From Phytoseiulus persimilis (lineage: Eukaryota > Arthropoda > Arachnida > Mesostigmata > Phytoseiidae), in the NCBI GenBank assembly GCA_037576195.1, contig CM075101.1:50406001-50470000 (forward strand): a stretch of DNA of 64,000 bases. Reading direction: 5' to 3'. The notes under the pieces were generated by a model that did no database searches, was not told the origin of the DNA, and saw only the letters and a list, made by a program, of their open reading frames with translations. The position numbers and the translations under genes were made by a program. Positions 34,301-46,000 of the stretch are shown here, piece after piece (positions within the stretch are counted from its first letter, which is position 1; each line of letters begins with the position of its first letter).

Positions 34301-36968
34301 GAAAGGAGTTCAGCAAATACCGTGATATGAAGACTCGATTCGAGGGGAGCTTCGTTACCAACGAACATCTCAACTTTTAAGCTCCGTTCGTGATACGAGT
34401 TTAAATACATCCAGTCAGCCCCTCGACAGGGCTTCCTCACGCTGTCATTCCTCGCTCGGCCCTTCTCCTCAGATGAGAGCTGCCGAGGGAATCGGTACGT
34501 TGTCAAGACAGCACAAGATTGAGAACCACTTCGTAATAGCTGGTACCTCCGAACGGATGAGGCGGCCGGCGTGGCTCGTCCGATCCAGAGATCGAAATTT
34601 CCGATGCAGCAACCATTCTCCGGAAAACCGCTCCTCAGCGAGCACGGCCGCCCGGGAGAGTATCGTGTCCGCACGCGGACTGGGTAGAGGCTCGGTAAAC
34701 AATTTATTCTCGGCAATGATGGAGATATCTTCGAGATTAGTTTTTGAAGTGTGTTCGGTGTTTTTTTCAGCATTGTGTGTGCGAGAGAGATCGGTGGGCG
34801 TCGTTGAGCAGCATTCTACGCACGTACAAAGTTATTCAAATTCTCTCACTGGCTCGCAAAAGGCCATCAGCAATCGGCAGCTCAATATCATCGGCACAGG
34901 CAGCACAGCACAACCTCCCAAACTGCACACAGAGTTTCGCCTGATCGTCTCGAAGCCCCTGCCCAGTCAGCTAACGACGCGATCGGAATAAATTCTGACC
35001 ATTTCACGATCCGGGCGGCCGATCGGACATACGCAACTCGTCTGTTCAAAGTCTCTTTGGCTGGATTCGGGACGACGGCAGATATTTCGATAAACCTGAC
35101 AAACTATGTCAGAACCCCTTTATAACGGATTTCTGGGAGCTCCGAGGGAGCGCTCGTTATCAGAATCCGGGGAATGGCACGGCGAGGCTCGCTCTCTCCC
35201 CCGCGCGGGGGTGCTCCGAGGAGCTCAACTTCGGCTTCCTGGAGACAGTTCGGGACGGAGCGCGGAACGAACTACGATTTTTTTTGTAGCTTTCGAACAG
35301 AATGTGAACGAACGATTAGTGCCTGTTTGAGTGTACAGCCGCGACACCGCGTTGAAACATCCGGAGATTGCCGTCTCACTCGTGTCGAACCGTGGAGACG
35401 CAACGTGGAAAGTCACGAACTTCGGTAGCGGAGGGCCCACAAACTCTTCTCGCTCATAGCTGTATGTGAATGAATGCAGCCACTCCTTTCTGTCGAGCAC
35501 GGAACTCTACTGGAGGCTGAAAGCGATGGGGCTTATCCGATTTCCGCGGCAAATATTCCAATGCGAAACCGTAGGGAAACCGCACGCGCGCCCACATTCG
35601 TAGTCCCGTATCTCTTCTGTTCGAACAGAGACAGGAAAGGAGCAGCACTTTCAATCCCTGTCTGACTGGCTGCTGGCGAGAGAACCTGAACGAAAGTCGC
35701 TTGGGCAGCAGGTGTTGTTTCCACGCCTGATTTGCATGTCACATCTCCTAATGTGATCGACTCGCTTCGGAAGATTTATTGACAGTACGAACATTAATCA
35801 TTCCCGCAGAACGAGGAATCTGAGGAAAAGAGCGCCGTAGCTGTAGGTGTTCCCCACCGATCTCCGCGAGGGTCGGATACTGAGTTTTCCCTCGTTCCTT
35901 TAGCCGGTTTGAGACGAAACTTGTGCTCATGGATGAACTTCTCACGTGTCTGTCGATCTCATCGATGTTCCGATTTTGTTCTTTTCTCCTTCTCGAGAAT
36001 AGATGGTTTGTATCGATTCGTCAACGATATTGTACTGGCTGGTTATCTACTGACCTGCTTGTCAATTCTACTACAGGACTGTAAGCAGATGCACAATCAT
36101 TTTCTCCGTACTCTCGATGAGGTTTTCTGCGATTTTCGCGTCACGTTTCTTGTCATGTTCAATTGTCTCGGTGTTCGGCATTGATATGTCGACATTGGGA
36201 TCGAGTCCGAATCGAACTATATTCAATAATATCCGATGGGTTTCCCCGGCGTGAAGGACGAATCTCGCTTGAAGAATCTGATCGCGTGATTTTGTGTGAG
36301 CTGACTCTGAAAGTTCCCAAGATCCCAAAGTCGACAACAATGTGGAAATTCGATACGAGCGACCGCGCTCGCTCAATCCGAGCTTCTATGACTTCTCACA
36401 TTTATATTTCATCAGGTGGGGAAATTTTCTCTCGGAATGTGAACATGCGCGACTGCCTAACACGCCGCATTATGCCTACCTCTTGGGGAGCAATCGGAAT
36501 GACTCAGCCACGAAATCCGGAAATTTTCCCCGAAGTATGGTCCGAACGATTCAATTTTGAAGTATGTCGGTCTGGCCATGAAATGCAACCTCGTTTCCGA
36601 ATTCTGTTCCGTAATAAAAGGAATGAATGGCCGCATCAGTGTCAAGCGCTGTTTGTCACATGAACTACATGTATGAGAACAAGTCCTCGACTGTAAATCA
36701 CAGTCAACACACTTTCGCGGAGATTCCGCTAATATTCTTGAGCTCTCGCCAGGAATATGCTGGAGGAGAGTCGGCGGCGTACTGCGCACTGTGATTACCT
36801 GACGGCAGTCCCGACGGCGCGGCGCGAATTTTGCACCATACAAGCCTCGATGAATGCTGTCCCTTCAGCAACCTCTTTTCGAACGCTTGAGAAATTGTAA
36901 CGGAAAGGTGTCAGCCATGATGTATGTACTGCTGAGATTTTGTTCTGATTGTGAGCATTCGAACGATA
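28350..36968. other. long region without a supported gene
   Basis: Many overlapping 60-250-codon frames exist on both strands, but none has a recognisable domain. The best single candidate is a minus-strand block at 33230-33466, open to a TGA and preceded by a strong pyrimidine-AG acceptor (reading RTTREIAVELHLLVLDRSSG). Overlapping plus frames look equally protein-like, so it is not called. GGTC-type repeats occur near 31670. Confidence 0.4.
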
Positions 36969-37803
36969 TACAGGAAGGAATTTCAAGTCGGGAACTCTCG
37001 AGCCCGATTTTAGGGCGACCGATGCGGGCCAAGAAAATGTACACACCATTCCACTCTCGGCGGCCTCGCCAACGAAATCACTTGAACCTGAAACAGTCGT
37101 CGTTAAAATATTTGATATTATTTCAACTTGTTGTATGAAAACGACAATCGAATGTGAATAAACTCAGAATGATGAATATGATGGAAATAGCAGCAGGTGG
37201 CTTCGCGAGGGAACAATTTTTTTTCGAGGTCCTCGTAAAGGTGATCAGGGGGACGTCAAATTTCACCGGAACAGACTTGCCGGGGTCGCGTTCGACGCGC
37301 GAAAGGAAGCCGGTCACGGGCCAGGAAACCGATTGAAGTTATATTGACGCCTCAGAAAATCGCAAGCGATCGTATCCGCCCCTCGTACCTCCTGAACGAC
37401 GAAGAATTGAGGGTGTCTCCTAGGGTGGGAAAAATCCAGAAAAGGCAAGATCAGCTGAATATTGAGTTGCCGGGTCGATGCGACGATTTCTGATTTTTAC
37501 CGGCAGTCACCCTCATTCAGTTCTCCGGCCCCGGTTCCTAAAAGCACCCCCAGTACGAAGGAAACCCTTGGTACGAATGCTTGAAATCTTTCGAGGAGTC
37601 GGGACGACTCCAATCGGCTCCACGGATAGCTTCGTTTCGAGCGTCGGGAGAGTCGATTCTATGGAATTTGACTTTTCCCTGGTCACTTTTAGGGAATTCC
37701 CGGTAGAAAATGGGTCATCCCCAGAGCCACCTCCTGCCAGCGATTTCCACGCCCAAAACAAAATCGGGCTCGAGAATTCTCGACCACAAATTGTCACCCT
37801 GTA
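36969..37803. mobile_element. old TACAGGGTG-family foldback element, two inverted arms
   Basis: The left part (about 36969-37370) resembles the left arm of the 19474-20393 element: TACAGG, AGTCGGGAA, GAGCCCGATTTT, TTTTTTTTCGAGG, GTCGCGTTCGACGCGCGAAAGG. The right part (about 37590-37803) resembles its right arm and ends AAATCGGGCTCGAGAATTC...CACCCTGTA. The size is close to that of the complete copy. Flanking pentamers (CGATA and CGCTT) do not match, so it is either an old element with a decayed duplication or two separate arms. Confidence 0.6.
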
Positions 37804-38722
37804 CGCTTCGGTTTGAGTCAGGTTTTCTCTTGTGACGGAGTCAGACAGTCCGTGAGATTTCATCAAGAGTTCGGAAGCGTTTCCCGGATATACATGATAT
37901 ACAAACGACTTGATCCCAGGATATTTGCGAAGCGTTCCACGAACTATGATGGCTCTGACGATTGAAATCATTGTACTGGCTCCGCACTCTGTTCCTCTGA
38001 CACGTATCGAACCGTTAGAGAACCTGGAGAATCGTAGGCTGCATGCACCCTGTACTCAGCTTATGGATTCATACACAGATGAAGCTTCTCCCTCGTTTTC
38101 AAGCATGATAATGAGCTTCCTGTGGTTACCACCGACGATTCTTGTTCTGTTGTCCCTTGCTGCGACTTGTGGGTTTCGTTGACTCGATCGATCGCATGGT
38201 CGCAGCCAGTGATGGCGAATGTCTGCAGGGAACATTAGCTGTCACGCCAGGAAATCCGTTGGAACAGTGAACTTTCGTTCGAGGCTTCGGACCCACCGAG
38301 TCGTACAAAATCGACCGTACCGATTTTCCGAACGGCGGACTGGCTAAATTGTCGGCCAGCCGGTAGAAAGTCCGCTCAATGACGACCCCACGCGAATCGT
38401 TCAGCTCTGTGACATGAATCAGGAACCAACAGCAGCTCCACGGTCAGCTTTGGCGATTCTCTGACCAGAGAAACGCCAGAAACGCAGATACCTTCCAGAT
38501 ATTCGCTGGTCATATAGGTATAATCACCCACCGACATGGGTCGCGATCGTAATTTTGATCGTTTCCGGGGACTCAAGTTTCCTTGAGGCAGAACGGCTGG
38601 TACCGATCCCTCCTCCTCTCCTTCCTTCCTCGCCTTCCGCGCGGCGTCATTCGGGAAATTCCGAGAGCTTTCAGTCGGTCGGAGGGATAGGAGAGCATTT
38701 TTGTGTGCGCTGTCGCACGCGA

Positions 38723-38730
38723 TGACGTCA
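38723..38730 (+). promoter_or_regulatory. perfect CRE palindrome TGACGTCA
   Basis: The full 8-bp CREB/ATF-type site occurs once here and overlaps an ATG at 38722. That ATG opens a 21-codon frame ending exactly at a CTCG|GTGAGT donor. Chance occurrence is possible; its use is inference. Confidence 0.3.
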
Positions 38731-41377
38731 CTCGGTCAACAAATCGCTGGTCGCACTTCAGAAATTGGGTTCGTTCCTGTCTCGGTGAGTATGTTCCCGT
38801 CCACTGGAGCAACACGCAGGTGTCTCAAACTGACTTTGTAGCTGTCCAACAGAACGATATCATTCGGGTTTCCTCCAACCGCATTCTGCTCAAGCGAAGC
38901 GCGCCGTCTCACGGAGGATCGACATACAACCGCGAGCTCTAATTCTCTGTGTCCGAACGAATCATAATTTCCATTGCAAATTCCTCTAGTTCAACTTCTC
39001 CCATGGTTTGAAACAGCTCGCGCGCGTCGGAATTTTAATCAGACAGCGGGAACTGAAGGTCACCCCGGAAAACTCATCCAATCGCGGTCTTTCCGCGATA
39101 TGACGGTCGCGATAGTGGGCGAATTCATTGAAGCGCTGAGGTATTCCACGTCGGAGCTTTCAATATGAGGCGGCGATACCACGAAAGGTTTCAAAAATGT
39201 TCGAGCGATTGGAACTTCCGAGTAAAGAGACCCCCAGCCCTCTGCACGCCAGAACCATTCGTTGTTTGAAGCCATGTAGGCGAGGGCAAGCGCATTCGGT
39301 AGTGGGAGTGCAATAAAAACTCACAGGACTGGAACAGGCTCGAGTTGGCCGGTGGGCCGCCATCGAGATGGCTCTGGTTGTTTCATCGAGTGTGCCCTGA
39401 GGTGAGCAGCGTGCCATCCACCGAGTTTCAGTCCGGGCCAACCCTTCGAATCCTCCGAAACGTCATTTGTCGGATTGACTGCGTTTCCCCTGCCAAAAGC
39501 CTGATTGCTGAAGCCATTGCGACTTTTCTGGGGCTCCTCCTCCTCCGGGAAACCGTTCCCGTCAGAGTCACGTAACCCTTGTAAAGTACCGTTCAGACCG
39601 GGAACCCTTCCCACGGCACCGTCACACTTCATTAGCTGAGAGCGGAACACTCAGTTTCGAAATTCCCGAATCGGCCCGCAGAATCAATGGCTAAGATTCA
39701 TCTTGAGCGATCGATTCTGTTCCTTACACACCTCTTTCCAGATCCGATGACGATAACCGGGAATATGTACGTGTGGATTACGAAAATCGCGCAGCTGATC
39801 TTTCACGCACTCTCAGCTTCAGGCCCTCGTGGCCCTGATAAACGTCTTCCGCAGAATTCGTGAACGGGGAAGCACCTCCAAAGTTAAGGTTACCGTACAG
39901 AAAGTGTGCCGATCAGCACTCTGAGGTGGGTGGGACACAGGACAGACGAAGCAGTAGCTGTGCACAGATCCATCCTGGACTGAAAGCAAGATTCCTTTCC
40001 TCGTGGATGAATCTGCCCGCGAGTCGACGGTGCGGGCGCCTAATTCAGAGGCATGCTGCACGACGGGACCTATTTTGTCGCGCAGCAAGCATCTGCGGCT
40101 GACGTCACTAATGAGTGGGACGAGTGTCCGCGTAACTCTGCCTGGGGCGAGATCTGTTGTGATGAAATATTTCCTCCTGAATTTCGTGACTCCGATGATG
40201 ACGACAACATCGCGCACATTGTCAAGCGCGGTCTCTCGTGCGATTTCTCGCGACCAAAATCATAGACCAGTTCGAAAACTGGTCGAGGAATTACTCTCCC
40301 AGAGTAAGCTCTGAGGTAGCGGGGCTGAATGGATAGCGAAGCTGGATATCGACGACGATACGTGGTTAAGGGTGGATCCACAGATAGATACAGTTGAACG
40401 TGTTCCGATAGGAGAGCTATTGGGCTAGGCGATGGGAGGAAACGTTCTGCGGAAGGCATGCGGTGCACGTCGGCCGCAGTCTGCTCTAACAGTCGTGTCC
40501 TTTACGCTTTTTCCATGGCGTCGGGAAACTGGTATTTTTTCGACAACTTTCGAGCGGCTGCTCCTAGTTTGAGCGACGCAACTGCTCAGACCACAGGAAC
40601 TGAATTACAAAGGAAACGGGAGTCCGAGTGAAGCCTGCATAGGAGTTGAGACGCGCTGTACTCTAAGACGTTTATGTCGAGACGCCGCTGTCCTTGTAAC
40701 GCAGAAACCTGAAGATCACTCACGATAACACTCCCGGAAAGCCGAGAATTTCGGATCTTTCATCAGCGGCGGCATATCGATTGATTCTCTGAATTTTCCT
40801 CGGATCATGGGGGCCGCACACGATCCCCTACCCCCGGCTGATCAGCAACTCATCCATCCGATGTCTGCAGTTGATTCCAATCACGAACGAATCGACAAAG
40901 TTTGTGCGGAGCCCTGTTCAGCTTGCGTTCCACCCCCTCCACACTTCAGGAGGAAGTTGAGTTAGGTATGCATCTTTACAACGTCATAAAAAAAAGTTGA
41001 TGTCGACGTGCGAAACGTCACCTGCTTGTCAAGCAACGACCGCGAAAACTCTCATACCGTCACAGGACGTCATTGATTTTAGTTGCGGTCCTCTCACCGC
41101 ATGGAATTGATTCCAACATCGAGAGGTCGCCTCCACTTCGCTCGAACGGTAGACAGGCGGGGATCGTTCTTGACGTTCATTCCGAGGTTTGCGCACGAGC
41201 CATTTTGTCGAATGGAGACAAAGTAATTCGATTTGGAGGTCTGTTTTCTCCGCGGCAGGTAGACTCCAGAGTTAACGCTCACGGGCATCTCGGGGGACTC
41301 CCGCCGATTGTGAGTCCTTCGTGGGAGAGCTTTCGTGCTTTCTCCGAGTCCATCTCCTTTGTGCCCGTCTGGCCCGG

Positions 41378-41394
41378 CCGACCGACCGACCGAC
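41378..41394 (+). repeat. (CCGA)n tetranucleotide repeat
   Basis: About four perfect CCGA/CGAC units; the complementary GGTC repeat appears at 7767-7780, near 31670 and at the right edge of the window. Confidence 0.85.
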
Positions 41395-42076
41395 AAAAAA
41401 AGGTCCTATGGCAGCTTGTGGGATGGTTCCCGACCAAAAAGCTCTTGCGTCTATACTGGCCCCCTCCCTCGTCCGTTCGGGCCTCTCCTCCCTTCTCTCT
41501 TTTTCCTAAGAAACTCTCATGCGAGTCACGTTTGGAGCAAGGCGAAATCTCTGCGCGGCGCCGGGCACGATTCTCCGTTAGGAGAGCCTGATAGGAAGAG
41601 ACGTCGTTTGTGCGTGCCCGTGAGTCGCCGTGTGACTAAGTGACTCCCCCCAGCTTAACTCTTCCGCAGCGTCCCATCTCAGAACTGTTCGTTCCGTAGA
41701 ACCCCGGCAAAGTTTCCGACGCGGACTGATCAGGAATAAAGCTGAGAACTCAGCAGATGTCCAAGAGAGGCTGCGACCGAATGTCACCATCGACGTTGCT
41801 GTTATCACCGAACGTTTCTTCTCGCAGCGTTTCCCTGCCATCCTACCGCAGCACATCGCAGGAAGATCGGGAACACGATTGTATCCGTTGATCGATTCTC
41901 AGATTTCGTCGAGCTCCTCCATTTCGATCAAGGCATCATATTCTCTCAAATTGAAGTGCAGCTCGCCCACTGACGAGAAGATGTCCCTGGAAACGCCGCC
42001 GTCGGACTTCGTTCCTGACGAACTCGGAGCGTCCGCGCCTTTCTCGGAAAGTCGCGGAGTCCGGGGTTCATTTCAG

Positions 42077-42640
42077 GTATTGCACCCATCACGGTGGAGA
42101 ATCGGTCCGGCGGGGAGACGGCAGTCGCTCTAACCTACTTTCGAAGCATTATTCAAACCTCAGGTGGATCATTGAGCTTGTGTGGTGTTCAACCACGATG
42201 GCTGGAAGCCAACCGTGATCGAACCAGGGAAGATGTATTAGTATTCAATGTGAATTTGGAGAAGAATCTCAAAGAGCCTCCGCAAGCCAAGTGAGCATCC
42301 AAGTTTGTGTATATTCATGCTTGGGAACAGGCAACCACGATGAATGAGGACGAGTGCTTGGATACAGGTTGTGAGTTCTCAGACCCCGGGTCCAAGACGG
42401 TCCTCAGTTGCGTCATTGTCTGAGGAGCATGGAAAGAGCTGATAGGAAATTCGTTTCAATTCAATCAATGAAACGACTGGTTGACATCTATCAGGCATTT
42501 CCGGGACGAAAGTGGATTCACTCCATTATTCTGACGCCCGGGGAGAAGATCATAAACACGAGAGTTTGGCGAGCTGTCTTCTACTCAAGCGCGACACAAA
42601 TAGTCCGAATTCGCTCTGTGCCCCACATGATGCCTGGTTT
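42077..42640 (+). CDS. two probable internal exons of an unrecognised gene
   Basis: Exon 42077-42290 follows TTCATTTCAG, reads IAPITVENRSGGETAVALTYF onward without stops and ends at a GTGAGC donor. Exon 2 begins at 42383 after GTTCTCAG in exactly matching phase and reads QLRHCLRSMERADRKF and KRLVDIYQAFPGRKW. It stays open into a region resembling the TACAGGGTG repeat family, where its 3' limit is uncertain. Neither exon has a start codon, so more exons are needed on both sides. Composition is coding-like, but I recognise no domain. Phase agreement raises it above background; it remains tentative. Confidence 0.38.
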
Positions 42641-42644
42641 AATC

Positions 42645-42835
42645 GGGGATTTTCAGGCCCATATTCGTTTCGGCTATCACCCCTTCATATTTTGGGATTT
42701 TTGAAATCCAGAAAGTGATCGATGAAAGATTCCGAGTGGACATGGAAGGAGATTGTTAGAAGGTTGACCCATTTTTTTTTCCGCAATACTGCTGGAAGTT
42801 ATCGTGGATACGTAAATCTCATCCGAAAAAGCTTC
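42645..42835 (-). mobile_element. diverged left-arm copy of TACAGGGTG family (copy F)
   Basis: Block order matches the left arm of the complete element: GGGATTTTCAGGCCC, TTTCGGC, AAGTGATCGATGAAAGA, a run of T, and a GTTATCGTGGA-type block. A weak right-arm echo (AAAATGACCGCCCGAAAAC) occurs near 43530, so the insertion may span about 1 kb. Boundaries are approximate. Confidence 0.4.
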
Positions 42836-42967
42836 TCGAGGAGCTCGGAGTCGTCCATCCTCCCCTTGGTATAAATTACACGAAGAATAGCAAAGCACCT
42901 GGAAATGAGTTGACCGGTCGATATGACGAATCTCGAATTTCCCCGAAAATTACCCTTTCGGGCTCTC

Positions 42968-43083
42968 AATCGACGGATTGCGTCTGCTCCGAGTTCTCAA
43001 GCTCTCCAACGGTGGGACCAACGAACTGAGCGTTTGACCCACTTCGGAGCGTGGCAACTCGGAGCAGACGCGCTCTGTCGATT
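42968..43083. repeat. inverted repeat with 28-base arms
   Basis: Arms 42968-42995 and 43056-43083 are reverse complements at 25 of 28 positions, sharing GCGTCTGCTCCGAGTT / AACTCGGAGCAGACGC. The loop is 60 bases. It lies inside the possible copy-F insertion. Confidence 0.75.
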
Positions 43084-46000
43084 GGAATTCCGGGGCGCTA
43101 TTCGACAGACTTATATCGACTTATGCGGGCAAGGGCGATTTCCAGAGAAAAACGGAGATCGACCGGACATTTTCATTTTTGAGTAGTTTGATACTCCCTT
43201 GATAATCCCGAGGGAAGGGCACTGGAATACGAGTACCAGATTCATCGAGCTCAGAGTCCTTGAGAATCACCTTCCAATCATGGCTCGCCATTATCCAGGG
43301 TCAAATAATATTTCAGGACGGTTCCCTGGCGAATAACTGGGTTCCTTTGCCCGTCGCATGGGACAAAGCGAGCTCGGATTCGACGCTCCTCCGAACACCA
43401 AAAACGGCAGATTGCCAACCTCAAAAAAACTGCCGACCAAGGCCTCTTCCAGATTCATGTGGAATCCGCATTAAGAACAAAAATAGATGAACTCCGCAGC
43501 TCCCTCGGGAACGCGAGGTTTCACGTCCATGAAAATGACCGCCCGAAAACTTCTATCGAGCTTTCTGGATTTCGGAAGTACCTCGGAGAATGGCCATAAT
43601 TCCGCTATTAAATTTCCAATAGAATCTTCTCCCATCACGCAAAAAGCACCGAGAAGTCGAAAAGAGACGTCATGCCCGTTCAATTGAAGGGTGCTCATTG
43701 AACTCAGGAGAACGTGGGAAAATCGGTTCGGAAAATACCACCGACTTTTTCCAATGGTCTCCCCGAACGGGAAACTCCCAGATAGGGAAATCTGGATGAG
43801 CAACCGGGAAAAAGTTGAAGCACGTGTCCCCGTGAGGGGCCGAGGCGCTCTCAATCCTCGACCTCGAAGTACAGGCTGTCTCAGTATGTTAGTAGCCTGT
43901 CCCCGACTTACCTTGCGGAGGCCGCAGCTCGATCAGCTTTCAGTCAAGTTGTAAAACCTCATGAGTGTCGGACACTTGACAGCATTCGAAAGGATCTTGA
44001 GGGAGGTAGATGAAGTTGGGACCTGAGGGACCTCTCTCATGACTCGATCCCCGAGCCAGGCAAAAGATGGAGTCGCACCGTTCTGAGTCTGCACTCTCCA
44101 ATCGGAGAGATGACAGCATGGTAGAAACGGTGAGGACTGATGGACCGCGTTGTTCGAAAATCATTTGCTCCTTCCCGACGGATCGCTCACTTCAGCAAGA
44201 CCAGATGGTCAAGTTCTCTGACTGGAATAGGAAGCCACTGCCCGATCTCTCTCGTTCCGGTCTGGCTCACCGCGCGTGAGAAACATCTGAACAAGTGTGA
44301 TCTTTTCATGCCCTGGATGGTACAGCAGAAAAGAGCGTTTCAAGCAGGACGCATAGCTTCTGGCGAACGATTCAGGAAGAGCGATTGGTTCGGACTTCAC
44401 CTGTTCATCGTTTTCTTCTCGGGAAAGGAGATGGTCAATGTACCGAGATGTTTTGTCTTCATCATGAGCTCGACGTCAAAGTCAGCCGACCGCTCGTCGT
44501 CCAGCTGCTGTCCAACATCCAGGTTGTCTTGTCTCACTGGCCTGCTCGTTGGTTAGTTGGCCTTGTCGATCTTGGTCCTGTCGACATCCGGCCGCGGATC
44601 TACAACAGGAGATCGTCCAGAGCGTTCGGCCGTCGAACCTTCTGTTGGGTTCCTTGAGCCCGTCTGTCGCTCACTTCATGCGGGCCAAGCGCCGCCTCCA
44701 TTGATGGAGCTTGTCGATTCTTTCACATTTGTCATCGGGAGTTCTGCTGGAGCTTTTCGTGCCCGCTTCCATAACTCAACCCGCGTCGGCAGGTTTCTCG
44801 ATACGATCTGACCGCATGAGCATCCGACAGCTTACAAGGATCCGAATCTCACCTTCCGAATGTTCGGAGAAATCACCGGGGAACGTCGCCCGGGATCACC
44901 GAGGACGAGGCTATTTCTCGGGAATCCGAGGTCTTACACACCGGTTCCGAGACCCATTCCCGAGCCCAAATACCCTGAAGAGGCACATCTGAGAATATAT
45001 ATTCAGCCGTCATGAGGAAAGCAGCGGCGCACGGGGGTCAAACGGCCAGCAATACAAGGGGGAAAACCGATGCGCGGATCGCTGGTCTCTCGCCGTCCTT
45101 GTCTCCGTGCGGAACAAAGGAGTCGTCGACTTTTGTGAACGCGTGAGGCTCTCTCGATGTTTGCCAAGAAGGAGCCGGCAAGCAAGAAGGGCGTCAGCGC
45201 GAACGGTGAAGACGCGGAGGAACGTAAGCTCACCGGAAATGCTGTTGCCAGCATAAGCTCTAATGGACTCCATGCCTGCCGCTCGGTGTGCTCCACCATC
45301 TGAAGTGCCATGCTACAGGATAGATTCACCGTGACTCTTGATGGTATCGCATGAGACGAAGTCATCTCGATGATATCAGCTCCCGTAGAGTCGCGCTCCG
45401 TTCCCCGCGGAAAGTCGATACTTCCGATTGAGATCCATTCGTTCCAACGGAGCGCACGGAAACAATCTCGCAGCATTTCGACATGTAGACATACGGTCTC
45501 GGGAACCGATGACGAGGAGAGTGTGTAGTTGTGCCAGCGGAGCGGTTGTCTGAGTCCATGGCACCCGACTCGACGAGCTGCTGGGAGTCATGGAGCTTCC
45601 GTCGATTTATTGCCATGCGCTTCGGAATACTCGCGAGCCGATAAATATGAGCGGGACAGACACTCAGGTATTATCCTCGTTGAAGCATGTATCAGTTGAG
45701 CAGCGTTCGCGCCGAATATATATCCGCGTCTGGCTCGCGGCTTGCTTGCCGGTTCACCGATCTGGGCTCATAGAGAGCTGGTAAGTAGGCTCACGAGCGA
45801 ACAGCTCTAGTCTCCGATTGTTTGAGGTTCGGATTAAGTAAAGTGCTCTGCCAGATGACAACAGTAGTTGTAGTGGCGCCAACGAGGATCAAAGTGAGCT
45901 GATCGGGGTGCTTCCAGCCCCTTCCGCCCGCTTCGCCACTCAATCGTCCCGCTCGGAGCGAGCAAAAGGGCAAGCAGATCTGCAGACGGCGGCGTAACAC

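Larger units (their letters stand above)
37804..42076. other. region without a supported gene
   Basis: It holds the CRE-like site and possible micro-exon pair at 38.7-39.0 kb, a (CCGA)n run at 41378-41394, and a 135-codon open frame at 41672-42076. That frame follows a very good acceptor (CTTCCGCAG, 41669) but has no start codon and no convincing in-phase donor. Confidence 0.35.

Noticed and set aside
34000-34773. 257-codon minus-strand frame
   Set aside because: Plus-strand frames over the same bases look equally protein-like, no domain is visible and no splice chain could be built.
43309-43599. Startless coding-like frame with RTKIDELRSSLGN
   Set aside because: It overlaps sequence resembling the right arm of a mobile-element copy and has no start or verified splice sites.
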